DNA of 64,000 bases from Manis javanica (taxonomy: Eukaryota; Chordata; Mammalia; Pholidota; Manidae): positions 11,875,623-11,939,622 of the forward strand of contig NC_133165.1 of the NCBI RefSeq assembly GCF_040802235.1, in the 5' to 3' direction. The notes under the pieces are model-generated. The model was not told the DNA's origin. It saw only the letters and a list, made by a program, of their open reading frames with translations, and did not search any database. The position numbers and the translations under genes were made by a program. Shown here in pieces: positions 30,681 to 55,500 of this stretch. Each line of letters starts with the position of its first letter. Positions within the stretch are counted from its first letter, which is position 1.

Positions 30681-31299
30681 CTTCATAATGGAATGCATAT
30701 CGTTTAAAGAAAATTTAAGAGACTAACATGCAAGTCAGAACTGTGTTTTCTTAAGGTGTCATACCAATCCAATATGTTCTATGTAAACACGTTTTAGTCT
30801 GACAAACTTCTATCACACTGTAATATGGCTGTACCCTATATGAAAGAACATTGTTTTCTCTCTCCATTCATTCATTATTTCCGTAGTGTTTGAATACAAA
30901 ATGGCCAACTCTAATGCTACTCTTTTAATTCTCTAAGGGAAAAGTTACATTGAATGGACTGGCTTACCATCTTGAACCAAGAAACTTCCCAGTAAAATTC
31001 ATCTTCATGGGAATAATTGATGACAAAATAATACCCTTGAACAGCTTGAATATTCAGATTAAAATACTCGTAAGAGAACAACCTAAGTCTATATAGGCTG
31101 GTTTCTACTCAATGCTTCAGAGTTGTTCATTTTACCAGAGACAGCCACATTTTTACCAACAACATGTAATAATGGATAATATGTGGCTTATAAATCAATA
31201 TTTAACTCATTTAGATATTTAATGCTTGTAATGGATATGGGTCAAGCAGCACATTACAATATATCTTCACATAATCATTACCATTGTCAACCACCATCA

Positions 31300-31530
31300 T
31301 TAGCTTCCATGTATTGAGTACTTATGACAAGGCAGGCATTAGAAGACACTGTGCAATTGATAATCTTCAGAGTTATTTAACAGGTTAAAGATCATTATGG
31401 TTATTGTGGAGATGAGAAAGCCAAAGTTTGAAGAGTCCACCTAACTTCCCATAGTTATGATACTAATAAATAAAGGAGATAGGATCCTAATACAGAATTC
31501 CTGAATCCAAAATCCGTGCTCTTCCCACTA
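31300..31530 (+). repeat. MIR fragment
   Basis: GTATTGAGTACTTATGACAA, GTTATTTAACAGGTTAAAGA, GAGATGAGAAAGCCAAAGTT and CCGTGCTCTTCCCACTAG are in MIR order. Confidence 0.6.
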
Positions 31531-32389
31531 GCCAATGGTCTCCAAACTCAGTAAAGCTCTTCATCTGTCCAACAACCCTTCTGCACACCCCCTGGTCCAC
31601 TAGTTTTCAAATTGCAGAGGATAACCCATTAGAGGATCCAAAAATTAACTCAGTGGTTCTTGATCACCAAATTTTAATGATAGGATAGGAGAGGATGAGT
31701 TAGAACAGGTCAGAAAAGAAACAATTAAGTTCAATAAGGATTTTGTTTAAAGAAACTTTTGTTTCAATTTTTCTACGTGTATTTTACTGTGGGTCTTGGT
31801 TTAAAGAAGAGTTTGAAAAATACTGTACTAGTGAGCTATTATTTTACTTCCCAGCCTATTTCAAACTTACATTCTTTCCTCATGTCCCTGGCCTTTCCAC
31901 TACTCTCACCTTCTTGGCCCTTCCTTCCTTCCTCCTCAATTCTCTCCCTTCCTCTTTCTTTTCCATGTTTTACTTCAATATTCATTTCAAAATTAACCAC
32001 ATTGCATTCATAGCATGCTAGGTGCTACACTAATTAAATAAAACAAATAATTTGTTTTTATAGATTTTATCTTGTTAACAAAGAAAATGAAACACCTTCA
32101 TTCTCCTATTTTTTTTCCTGAAATGTCTTCTTATTCATCTTAGGAGCCCCTCTTCCTAATAAAATATAATGCTCTACCTAGGCTTCAAATCTGATTTCTC
32201 ACCTACTGAATTTCATCCACTATTCCTTGTTTACTGCCTTGCTATGTTTTATTCCACTGCCCCTGCTCTCCACATAAACACAATCAATTCACTCTTGTCC
32301 AAAAAAACAATACCTTTCCCTGCCTTTCCTCTAGCTATAGGTATCGCATGTATTTCTTTCACACACAAATGATTTAATTGGATTGATCT

Positions 32390-33100
32390 TCATGAATTGC
32401 CTACACTCTTGGACATTTATTCTAGAGAAATTAAAATTTATGTTCACACCAAAGTTTGTACATGAATGTTCACAACAGTTTTATTCATAATAGTCCCAAA
32501 CTGGAAACAATCAAAGTGTTCCTCAATAGGTGAATGGTTAGACCAACTCAAGTACATCCATACCATGGAATACTTACTACTCAGCAATCAAAGGAATGAA
32601 CTACTGATGCATATCACAATACCAACGAATCTCTATGAGTCTACAGGGAACTATGCTGAGTTAAAAGCTCAAACCAAAGGGTAACATACCCTATGATTCC
32701 ATACATATAATATTTTGAAATGACAACATTTTATAAATGAAGGACAGATAAGTGACTGTCAGAACTTGCAGGTAGATGGGGTTGATAGAAGGTGGCTATG
32801 GTGATAAGAGGGCAACAGAGATCCCTGTAGTTTTGGTACTGTTCAGTATTTTGATTGTGGTAGTGGAAGAGTGAGCAAATTTAGATGATAAAAACTGTAT
32901 ATAACATACTTCATACATAACTAGAAGTAAAATGGAGGAAACCTGAGTAAGATCAGCAGATTGTATCAATATTAAAATCCTGGTTGTGATGTTTACTACA
33001 GTTGACAAAATATTTCCACTGGGAGACACTGAACAGAGTGTACAAGGGATATTTCTGCATTACTTCCTAAAACTGGATTTGAATCTCAGTAAAAAATTTC
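32390..33100 (+). repeat. Ancient L1M 3'-end fragment
   Basis: It starts with decayed end-of-ORF2 coding text (NWKQSKCSSIGEWLDQLKYI and HTMEYLLL readable at 32490-32580). It then follows the usual L1M 3'UTR through TGTTTACTACAGTTGACAAA to 33100. Confidence 0.75.
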
Positions 33101-33109
33101 AAATATCCT

Positions 33110-33380
33110 AAGTGCTAAGAGAACAGTTAAGTAAATGATGACGGATCCATAAAATGGAGTACTATACAAGCCCTTTTAAAAATGGGTACATTTACTGTAA
33201 TCCTGTGGAAAGGTAGCCAAGAAGGAATAATTTAAACAAGACAAGTGGCAAAAATATGTATAGTAGTATTTCTTTTCTGCAACTACACACACTATTTTTA
33301 GACACAGAAACTTTCTGGAAAAAATTGGGACACTTGATAATGTTTGAATCAAGAATATGTACTCCTGATACAATTTTAAA
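33110..33380 (+). repeat. Second L1M/L1ME-like fragment
   Basis: CAGTTAAGTAAATGATGACGG, then CCATAAAATGGAGTACTATACA is the common end-of-ORF2 text of old L1s. It lies next to the fragment before it and may be a separate insertion. Confidence 0.5.
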
Positions 33381-33496
33381 AAGCTAGTTTTAAATACTCA
33401 GTTTTTTTTACCTATAACCTCCCTCCTCCAAAGGAAAAGTAGGAAAGAAAGAGGGAATGGAAGGTGGGAGGGAGGGAGGAGGGATCTATCACTTAC

Positions 33497-33600
33497 GGTG
33501 GGGAAAAATAATTGGAAGCGTTGATCTCCCAGTTTTGAGTGAGCTACAAAATCTCCACAATTAACGGGAGCCTCGAGCCCCTCATACCCGCCAGCCTCCC
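33497..33600 (-). other. LRRIQ1: LRRIQ1 non-coding exon 1 (5' end approximate)
   Basis: A strong donor, CCCACC|GTAAGTG, faces left at 33497/33496 just inside the GC-rich region. It is placed where the first, untranslated exon of LRRIQ1 is expected. The transcription start cannot be read from sequence, and the right end given here is a guess. Confidence 0.6.
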
Positions 33601-33786
33601 CAGCCCGCCGTCCCCGCTTTGCCCCACGGCCTGGCCTGGGCAGGGCGAGCCCCACTCGGCCGGCGCTCGCGGGGCTCTGCCTGGTGCCCCGCGACCCCGA
33701 CCCCGGCCTCGGGGCTTCTCCTCACCCACCAGGCGCTAAATCCACCCGCTGGTTGTAAAACGGCGCCCAGAGCCTCCAAACAAAGT

Positions 33787-33800
33787 GTAACCACGGTAAC
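33787..33800. promoter_or_regulatory. RFX X-box
   Basis: GTAACCACGGTAAC fits the X-box consensus GTNRCC-N(0-3)-RGYAAC at every position with a 2-nt spacer. RFX factors, often with FOXJ1, drive motile-cilium genes through such sites. Binding here is inferred. Confidence 0.75.
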
Positions 33801-33802
33801 AG

Positions 33803-33807
33803 CCAAT
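33803..33807 (+). promoter_or_regulatory. CCAAT box (NF-Y type)
   Basis: CCAAT three bases after the X-box. Short but well placed between the two first exons. Confidence 0.5.
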
Positions 33808-33849
33808 CCCAAAGAAGACGGGGCGGCCTTTCCGTACGGTGCCCCAGTA

Positions 33850-33920
33850 GGGCAAACTACCTCGAGTCGAAATTAAACGCTGAATCTCCGGACCCGGGTG
33901 AGGAACAGAATTTCCTCCAG
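33850..33920 (+). other. TSPAN19: TSPAN19 non-coding exon 1 (5' end approximate)
   Basis: A donor CTCCAG|GTAGGT at 33920/33921 on the plus strand, at the right edge of the promoter, is the best candidate for the first, untranslated TSPAN19 exon. The start site is not determinable from sequence. Confidence 0.5.
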
Positions 33921-35999
33921 GTAGGTTTTTAAGATTTAAATAACTTTGGAAAGCACTTAACAGAGAAATCACATTTTGTTACAGTTACCCAAGGAAAGGT
34001 AACCTGATCTTTAAATTGTTTTTGATTTGTCTATATTTATTACTTGCATCTAGTGAATGTTAAATTCATGTATAAATTGTTTATTCCACAAAACCTTAAT
34101 TAATCCTAAGAGTGATTTCTGGGTCTGTAAGTATGGAAGGAAAGCCAACAAACGTTTTTCCTTCCATGACAACAGTTTCTTTTAAGAAAGAAAATAATCA
34201 GTCAAATGTTACTCAATGACTATCAAAAACCTGAGTGAGTGGGTTTGTGGGGTGAGAAATTTGAAAAATTACTTTCTGGAATATGTGTTACTATAAAATC
34301 TTGACGGTGACATCCACTATTTTAATGTAAAATTTTAAGTTTAAGCACACATCATGCTATTTAATTTTCACTTAACAATTCATTAAAGTTTTTTTGTTGA
34401 AGCAAATATATAAATATATAGTGTATGAAATGTGAAATTTCATTTAGTTAATAACTAAATTTCATTTTACTTTAGTATTACTGCTTTTAACTTTCTTAAA
34501 CTTTGCAAACAAAGCATTAAATTCCACAAGGAAGTGGCTAAAAATAATTGTAAAAGGTACATGACATACAATAGGCTAAAAGCAAACATTTCAGTGAGCT
34601 TTGAAAAAAATAGACTATTTCCTGGTAACAATAAGAATTAATAATATGGAGTTCTCAGTAGACTTTTGTCATTAAAAAATAGATATTAGTACTTCATTCA
34701 AAAAAGATGATTTTCAAAAATAAACTACTTCTGGTTTCAGATCTAATTATATTTAGATCTAACTTAAATTTAAAGTCTATCTCAGGTGGCATTTTTTTCT
34801 TTTTTTAGTTTAGTATTGTTGACTCATTCAAACTCTTTATTTGAAGTGTTCAGGTTACCATATTATGTTAAAATTCGTATTTAAAAATCTTAAGGATGAT
34901 TTTATTTGTAATTATAAAACTATTCAAGATTTTCCTAAAGAATATCAAATCTATTAGTAATCAGTTAATTTATAAAACTAAGTTTAAGAAGCTAATTTAG
35001 TAATCAAATAATTTGAAGATGATGTCTAAATTGCTTTCCTTCTAAAACTTTACTTTGTTAAACAAACTGATAGCAAAAAAGAAAAATATTGAAAGTTCTT
35101 CTGAAGATAAATTAATCCATGGTTACTACATGTTATAGTCTCATGTTATTTTTTACTTTTGAAGAAAACTATCAGTTAGTCATAACATAGCTATCACTAA
35201 TTAATATCACAGATTAAGGAAAAAAACAACAATGATCTCAAATAATTATATGTCAATTTAACTAGAAACTGTTATAACTATGCAGCATTTAGCAGAAATC
35301 TATTTAATTGTAATCTTCCTAGGAATTATAGCCCAAAATTGAGTATGTTAGTTTGTCCCTAACCTTTCAACTTGAGTAGGGTTTTTCTTTCTTGTTTTTC
35401 ATAAATAACTTTCTTTTCATTAAATTTGCTCTTGTTTGGAAATCATCTACAAGACTGGTTGGCTTATACCTATTGGCCTATTACAACATCTTTCTCTTAG
35501 AGAGCCCATAATCAATGTTTATGGCGGAAATAAAAGGATGAAAGATAACTATTTGTTCCTCAGCTATCTGGCTAGGATAAGATTTCTTTGAAAATGTTAA
35601 TTGAGTGGTGTGATTAGTTTAATAACATTCTTCAACAGCTGTCTTGGTTTCATATGACCATGATATAATTTAAATATCTCAGAATATCATGGCAGTACTT
35701 AAATAGCTGCATAGCAGGTGGTTGTTTGCTTTATTTTCTTGAGAGTGATTATTGGATAATAATATTTTTAGTATGTGACCTATAGTGTTGGATTCTTAGA
35801 CCTCTGCTTCTCTTTTTCTGTTTAAAGACTATCCCAAACTCTCAAGTTCCTTCTCTAATGCTCTGTGTTCTCTCCCTGCAGCTGACATCACCACCTATTT
35901 GAGTCCATCACTTTCCCATAGTTCTCATCTCATTTCCCAACCTCAGGCATACCTCCTTTGTATAATCTTAGTATTTCTATACTAAAATGTGGTATGGTG

Positions 36000-36300
36000 A
36001 GATGCATAGGTAACATTTAGCCAGGTCCTGGACTAAATACTTTACAAACAATCTCCTTTAACTTTCACAATATCCCTTTGAAGTGTGTACTGTTATAATC
36101 TATATTTACAGATGGTGACATTGGAGCTGGAAAGAGTAGCAAGAGCATGGTTTGTATCTCTGGGTTTGAATCTCAGTCTTGCCACACATTAACTACATGG
36201 ATTCAAGGAAGTTATTTTACAACTGAGTCTCTTTCCTCATTGGTAATACTGGTGATAGCAGCATAATAGTTCCTAAGAGGCAAAATGTGATGGTCTGGGC
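36000..36300 (+). repeat. Two adjacent MIR-type fragments
   Basis: GTCCTGGACTAAATACTTTACAA and TTTACAGATGGTGACATTGG, then GGGTTTGAATCTCAGTCTTG, CAAGGAAGTTATTTTACAAC and CTCATTGGTAATA, all in MIR order. Confidence 0.6.
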
Positions 36301-36539
36301 AAACAATACAAATAACATTGTAGAATATGGGAAAATGTTACTAGCTTAAGTATTTAAACGCTATAGACCTGGGTTCAAGCTTCATCTCTGCCTCTTTGCA
36401 ACATCCCAATGCTGGCAATTCTACTTCCTACTATATCTCTTATTTCCTGGTACTCTTCTCCGTCCCCACAGCTACCTTGCAATTTAGACCACATTAATTT
36501 CTTATGACCTAGTGCATTCGCTTTGTAAAGTATTTCTCT

Positions 36540-37000
36540 GAGTTAGGTTTTTTTTCTGATTTGACTTTCACACAAATGATAGAATTATGGTTCCCCACTA
36601 TCTTCAGAAAAGTAAAAATGATTTCTTAGGAAAGCATACGTACATGATCCTTCACCATCTTTTCTGAGTCTATTTCTCTAGCCTTATCTTAACATCTCCT
36701 TCCACTCAGACTTCTGCCCTCATGCACTTCACTATAAATGGGGAACACTGTGTTCCATCTGTTTTGAAATCTTCCTACCTCTACCCCATTTTTTGTCTGA
36801 CTGGGACCTTCTTAATCAGCCTTCAAGGGGCATTTCAGGTTACCTCCTCTCTGAAACCTCCCAGCTCCTTTTATTCCCTGCCCCTCTCCAACCCCAACAC
36901 CTAAGTCAGAGTTGGCCACGGGTTTTAATATTTGACTCCTTCAGAGTCTGTCTTATCTATTCACTTTTCTGTTCCCATTTTCTAGTGCTTAGAAGGAACT
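36540..37000 (+). repeat. L2 3'-region fragment
   Basis: CATTTCAGGTTACCTCCTCT, CTGAAACCTCCCAGCTCC and TCCCATTTTCTAGTGCTTAG are diverged L2 text in order. Confidence 0.6.
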
Positions 37001-37448
37001 TAAAAACAACAAAAAGTAATTAGAGTTTAAATCAACTAGTGAAAAATGAATAGGTGAACTGTTGTAAATTGTCCTTACCTATAACATTTACACGATTTAA
37101 AAAAATTTTCTGCTGTTGGACCATTAACTAATCTGGAAATGAACAAAATAAATATACCACTAGAATCTTATTTGATTAAGTTGAAAACAAATTATTTGTC
37201 TACAGCAAAAAAAAATAGAGATCTCTCACATTACAGGTATTTAAATAGAAATTGCACTAACTTGTATACCTTTGTGTTAACACATCTTTATTTTCATTGG
37301 TGTGGTTTTCAGCATGTGGCTTGAGGCTGAGAAGTTCCACACGTGAGCATCTCCTCTTACCATTCGGTGCAAACATGGCTGTGGGCTTCCTTGACTAGTT
37401 GCTTAGACACCCTGTTTATTGTATTCTAACTCTTTAACGTGCACTGCT

Positions 37449-37805
37449 TGCTATGGTCTGAATGTTTGTCTCTCAAAATTCACATATTGGGATCTTTACA
37501 CCCAATGTGATGGTGTGAGAAGATGCGACCTTTAAGAGGTGGGTGATTAGGTCATGAGGATGGATCCTGCATAAACGAGATTTATGCTCTTATAAGATCC
37601 CACAGAGTTCTCCAGCGCCATCCAGTCCCTTTCACCATCTAAGGATTCAACAAGTTTGAAACCCGGAAAAAGACCTTTCCCCAGCCATGCTGACACCCTG
37701 ATCTCAGACTTCCAGCTTTCAGAATGGTAAGAAATAAGCATCTGTTGTTTTTAAGCCCCCTAGTCTGTGGTATTTCATTTTAGCAGCCCAATCGGACAAG
37801 AACAC
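37449..37805 (+). repeat. Near-complete MLT1-type MaLR LTR
   Basis: Starts TGCTATGGTCTGAATGTTTG and runs through GATTAGGTCATGAGGATGGA, the TTATAAGATCCC box and GGTAAGAAATAAGCATCTG. It ends CAGCCCAATCGGACAAGAAC followed by ACA. About 357 bp, clearly diverged, plus orientation. Confidence 0.8.
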
Positions 37806-39704
37806 AGCTGTTTTGAAGTTCCCATGACATCCTCCTTGCCACGTTTGCCAGCCTTCTCACTGTTTTGAACTCTGTGTCACGGAGCACCACTTTAGAAAGT
37901 TCTTCCTCTGTTGGTTTCCCTAAGATCATGATTTTGTAAGTCTGCTTTAAAAAAATCCAAATTCCTAATGATATCATTCTCTCCCATCCAACCTCTACTT
38001 ATTTTTACCTGTAGCCAATCCCTCTTCTTTCATTAGTTCCCATGAAATGGATGGGTGCACTCACATGCATCTCTATGGGTGACTCCCAAGTCTGTATGGC
38101 CTCTGCTATCCATTTGCCTGCACTCCGTTTCCAGAGATTAACCACAAAGAGATCTTCTACCAATCCAAGCTCAATTATTATATATTAAATTCATGAAATT
38201 TATTAATTCTTTTCCAAAACATTTTCTTTCCCAATTTCCTATCCCCAGTGATTCTCAGTATCCTTTTATTTTTCCATCCTACAGGAATCCTCCAGATCCT
38301 CTTTGGGTCTTTTTTTTCCACAGTAAAACATATTAACACCGTCTCCAAGTCCTCTTTTCCTTCTGTCTCTTATAAAACCCTTTCCTAACTGCCAGGCGCT
38401 TTGTTGGGCTCCTCCCATTTTTAATTCACTCCTTCTCTTCATCTTGGGCACATAGTTGCCTCCGCCTCCAGCTGAGAAGTGCCCCATGACTAAGTAGGTG
38501 CCAGTGCCACGTGAGCAGAAGAAAAGTGTGCGATTTCCACCTCAGTTGCTTACAAGATGCTTGTCTGAGTTTACACATCTTCTTTCCCTTTCTGCTGCCT
38601 GTAAAGGAGGACACCCTGAGCAAATGTGGAAGTCATATATTGAACAACTAAGGCAAGCCCCAAGTTCCTAAGATGATTTCCTAGGAAAGACCCAATTACC
38701 AACTTGGGCTGAGAGAACAATAAACTTCAGTTTATTTTTGTATTTGGGTCTTTTGATAAAGCATTTTAGCCTAGACTCTAGTATGCTAATTATCACCAAA
38801 TCAGCTGCCAGCTTATGCCTTCAACATTTCACATCAGTTACTATAGAGCAATCCTGATCACGAGTCATCTTTCTCTTTCTTATTCACAGACAGAGGCCAG
38901 GACTTTGGGCCTAAGAACATGTTCAGGTTGTAGGAGATCACAGCTTTCTCATATGCTACGATAAATATTATTGAAGCCAAATAAATAGAATTGAGGCCTT
39001 CCCAAGGCCTACACATCTTGGGAAGAAACTGAAATAAAAGTCAGGCAGTCTTTCCAGCTCAATGCCCCATCCAAATAGGCCAGACACTGCAGGTGCCTAA
39101 GAATGAGACTACAGGACAGAAACTAGAGAAACCAAATGACAGCAGGAGAGTTCAAAGCAGAGGTTGGGTGACAAAGCCTGGAGAGACTCCTTAGCTGGGA
39201 AGAAGAACCTTGGGAGCTTTAGGGAGGCACGTCACCTCCGGTCAAAGTAGAGAAGGAAGTGCTGGGACTCTAACTGAGACATCTTAATTCTCCACTTTCC
39301 AAGGCATCCTTCAGTTCAACAAACAGATTGGTTTCTTCCTACCTAGAGGCAAACAGCTCCAAATTGGTCTTATTAAATCTGAGTTCAGTATGTCAATCAT
39401 GCACTGCATGTACCACAACACTGTAAAGTGCACTTTGTAAAGTACGGTGCTAGCGAGAATTGAAATGATGAAGGAAAAGAGAAAACCCAGAAACATACCC
39501 AGGGAAATTTTGAAACTTCATATTGAACAAAGCACTAAAAACCAATGGGTTAAATGTTGGTTTTTCCATAAAAGTTCGAGGAAATTTGGCTCTTCGGAAA
39601 ATAATTTTTAATTCACACAATCTTAAATAAGTTAGCTCTTTTTCTTACATTGTATACCAAACTAAATTACGGACTGATTAAATAGTTTAATTCATCCTCT
39701 CATT

Positions 39705-39850
39705 AATTCATTCAACAGACATCCATTAAGTACTTGCTGTGTGAAAGACTCTGGGAATATAATGATATGCAAGACCTACTCTTTCCGCTTAAGGATCTCA
39801 GAGTCTATGTGGGAAGAAAGACAAGTAAAGGAAAATATCAAGACGTAACA
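39705..39850 (+). repeat. Ancient interspersed repeat fragment, family not resolved
   Basis: CATTCAACAGACATCCATTA, AGTACTTGCTGTGTGAAAGA and CTCTTTCCGCTTAAGGATCT. The same wording starts the repeats at 42060 and 54715. Confidence 0.4.
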
Positions 39851-40248
39851 AATGGAGGTTAGACAGAACTTCTAAAGCAAGACCTCAATGAGACGCTGAC
39901 ATTATTTGGGGAAAGAAAAGGGACAGGAAGAATTAAAAGAAAGCTTTCCAGCAAGGAGAACAAGGTGTGCTAAACCCAGAAACAAAATATTTTACTTCCT
40001 GAAAACAAAGAAGTTCAGTAAGGTGGCTATTGACATGTTATATAAATGTCGTTTTGGTCTCAGCTGCCTAGGTAGAGAAGACAAGTCCAATTTTCAAGAT
40101 ATCTTCAACATGTCCTTATATTCAGGAGGGCAAACAGGAATGTTACACAACTGGTGTGAAGAAAAATGTGCAGCTGACATGAGTAGGCAGAATTATTTAA
40201 AGTTGTTACCGTGCTGAGAGCTTATAGTAAAAGTTGTTATCTTTTCAG

Positions 40249-52615
<12,367 letters not shown>

Positions 52616-54463
52616 TCTTTGAATTTTAATTTTCCCAGAAGAAGCCAGTTAATTCTCAAAATAATCACATCACATTCTTTTATTCCAAAAAAACTTTTGA
52701 ATTTTATCAAGTGTAGGGCTTTTTCAAGTTATTGGTTATATGTAACACAGAATTCCTGAATACTATAAAAGTAACTCCAAAAATTTTTATTAATTTGGTT
52801 TTTCAAAATATCAAATTTGGCAGTTCAGAACTTGACCTTGAGTTATTCTCTGAATTCAGAGCATAGCATCGTATACAGTGAATTCAAAATGTGATGAAGT
52901 TGTTTTGAGTTTCTTGGATAGAAAAAATACCTGTATGTTCAGAAAACAGCAGTTACGATAGTTAATAATAACAACACGCAGTTATAACATGTACCTTGCA
53001 TTTGTAAATTTTAAGAAAATAATACTAGTTTATGAGAGATTTAAAAGATGGAAAATCTTCATGATACTGACCTTTATACTGAATTAATCATTTATTTCTG
53101 TCTTCTGATAATGCTTGTAAGGGACTAATAAACTTAAAACTGTATAGATTTGGATATAATTTAGTGACAGTAATAAAATGTTAAAACTACAATAAATTTT
53201 TACAGTAGCAAAAATAATCTATTCTAAGTGATCACTGAATTCTCATACTCTTTACTTGGTCCTCATTTTCTTCTCTTTTTGCTTAATTTTTTTTTTCAGT
53301 GTGCACATGCACAATTCTCTGAGGGATATAAAAATAACTTAGCTGTTCTATTTTCCTAACAATGTTATTGTGATAACAGAAAAAAAGTCCCTTGAAAAAT
53401 AAAAAGTGCTATACAGATGTGAGGTATTACCATACCATTGTTGTCCTTTATAGCAAAATGCTGCCTTAACTTTTAGGAAATGAAAAAGGATAGATTACCT
53501 GAAGATTCTGTGTTGCTCTCTCTCCTACAAAAGGCTCACTCTCATTTACTAATTCAATCATATCTCTTTTTATCCATGTATTCAGTATATTGCAGATTTC
53601 AGAGACCTGTGGGCTTTTTTTAAGTTGGCACAGAAAATAGAATCACCATTTTCTCTAAAATAGCCTGTAAATAGGCATGCCTTCTACACTTGAAAGAAAA
53701 TCCTCTTGGGATTTAAAGTTCATTTGCAAATTCTCATTCTCTTTAAAATATGCCACTGATGTAAAAAAATTCTGCACTGCTTATAAGTTGAAAAGTAGCT
53801 TATTGTTAACCGAATAAATATTATAGGTGATTTGATTATATATGTTTGTTTTTGCTTCAAGGAAACAAAAAGGATCACTAGATATTAAGCTATTTTCAGT
53901 TAATACTTTCAATCCACAAAATATATGCACCACTAATTGAATCTATTGCCTTTATGATTCTATGGAAAACTGTCTTGAAGGACATTACTTTATACCTTGA
54001 AAAAAATAAAAGACTTATTTGATAAGGTAAAACATGTCCCTCTATTAATCTTGTTTTTCTAATTAATTAGAAGGAAACCTTAGAAAGTACTGAAAATCAA
54101 TGTGGGTCAGAAGTGAAACAATGAGTTAGAATTTAGGGCAACACCTAATCCTGCCTTCCCCTTCAAACTATCTTATTACATACAAAATACATGGAACTTG
54201 CTGCAGACTCCCCATTTTAACAATGTTTCCAAAAGTTAGGGCTATTTTGTAATGGTACTAAGCAGGTGGAATACTTGCAAATCCTCCTAGATAAGGATAC
54301 AGGCACTCAAACAACAAGCCTTTATAAAGCACCTACTCTGCACCAGGAGCATCGCTATCTGTTGGGATATGGAGAGGAAGAGATACATACATACTTCCCA
54401 TACAGGGTTGGCTTCAGGGGCATATAACCTGTCCTTGGAAGAGTCCCAGACTTGGTTAGATAC

Positions 54464-54509
54464 TTGGCAATTGCCAACTTGAAATTTTGGCAATTGCCAA
54501 CTTGAAATT
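54464..54509. repeat. Perfect 23-bp tandem duplication, each copy with a 14-bp palindrome
   Basis: Two exact 23-bp copies, 54464-54486 and 54487-54509. Each contains the palindrome TTGGCAATTGCCAA, which resembles an NFI full site (TTGGC-N5-GCCAA) with a 4-nt spacer. Confidence 0.9.
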
Positions 54510-54714
54510 CTTAATAATTTTTGAGAAAGGGACATTATGTTCATATTTTTTCCTGGGCTCTGTAAATTAGGTAGCCAGCCCCATCCCTGTAGTCAAACTC
54601 AAAGTCAGCACACCTCCTGACATGTGAGCAAATGTCATATATGTGCTACTTTTTATGGACACCCAGAAAGAGAATGCCTACGTTTGCCTTAGAGGATCAG
54701 AGAGCACATCAAAA

Positions 54715-55500
54715 AGGAGAGTCATTCATTCAACAACTACTTACTGAGGAACTGCTATGAGTTGAGCACTGTTCCAAGTACTGGAGAAAAAGTAGTGAGT
54801 ATAATAAAACAAAACAAAATCATTGCCCTCATGGAGGCTACATGCAAGTCAGGGGAGCCAAACAACAAAGCATAAACAACTATTGTGTCAGATGGTGGGA
54901 GATTAGGTCAGGCAGTAGAATAAAGATGTGGATTTAGGAGGATTGCTGTTTAAAATAGGATGTACAAAGGCCTCAGGGAGAAAATGACTTCTGAGGAAAG
55001 ATGAGAAAATAAGGAAAGAACACTGCAAGGAAGAGGGTTGCAGGTAGGAGGGAATGAGGACCGGAGACAAAAGTGAACATTCTGAGTTCAAAAGAGAAGG
55101 AGGCTGCATGGCTAGAGTGGAGTGAGTGGGGAACGGGGAGGCTGGGGAGGAACGCCAAAGGGGTCAGAAGGGGAAAAAGGTCTTGTAGGGGCTTTTAGCC
55201 ACACTCAGGGCGTTGGATTTTACTGAGTGAAATGGGAAGCAATCGGCAGGGTTTTGTGCAAGTGACATTATTAGACTTGTGTTGCATTAGAAGCAGTCTA
55301 ATTTTTTAGAAATGATTTACAAGGCATAAAAGTGGAAGCATTGGTCTTTATTTAATTATCCAGGTAAGAGCTGGTGGTTAGCTTGGCCAGAGAGTAGTGA
55401 GAGAGTTGGTGAGAAGCCATTAGATTCTGTGTATATTTTATGGTGGAGTCATCAGAAATTGCCCAGAGTTTGAAATGAGAAAAATAATAGTCAAAGATGA
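54715..55500 (+). repeat. Ancient interspersed repeat, family not resolved
   Basis: CATTCATTCAACAACTACTT, GCCCTCATGGAGGCTACATG, AAAGGCCTCAGGGAGAAAAT, TGGCTAGAGTGGAGTGAGTG and CTGAGTGAAATGGGAAGCAA follow the order of a widespread old mammalian repeat. It is the longest copy in this window. Confidence 0.55.

Larger units (their letters stand above)
30681..33496. other. LRRIQ1 first intron
   Basis: 2.8-kb intron. A MIR fragment and two L1M fragments occupy 31300-31530 and 32390-33380. The interval 31530-32380 shows nothing I recognise with confidence. Confidence 0.55.
33560..33900. promoter_or_regulatory. CpG-rich bidirectional promoter of LRRIQ1 and TSPAN19
   Basis: The only CpG-dense stretch in the window outside the L1. 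It lies between the divergent first exons (LRRIQ1 donor at 33497, TSPAN19 donor at 33920). It carries an RFX X-box and a CCAAT box and no TATA box, as is usual for broad promoters of ciliary genes. Confidence 0.8.
33921..40248. other. TSPAN19 first intron
   Basis: 6.3-kb intron. 33921-35990 is AT-rich and holds nothing I recognise. MIR, L2 and MaLR LTR fragments occupy parts of 36000-37805, and an unresolved old repeat is near 39705-39850. Confidence 0.55.

Noticed and set aside
32466-32684. 72-aa ORF as a gene
   Set aside because: It is decayed end-of-ORF2 text of an ancient L1M element.
33398-33972. Several overlapping Pro/Arg-rich ORFs on both strands in the GC-rich region
   Set aside because: High GC makes stop codons rare. 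The region is better explained as the shared promoter.
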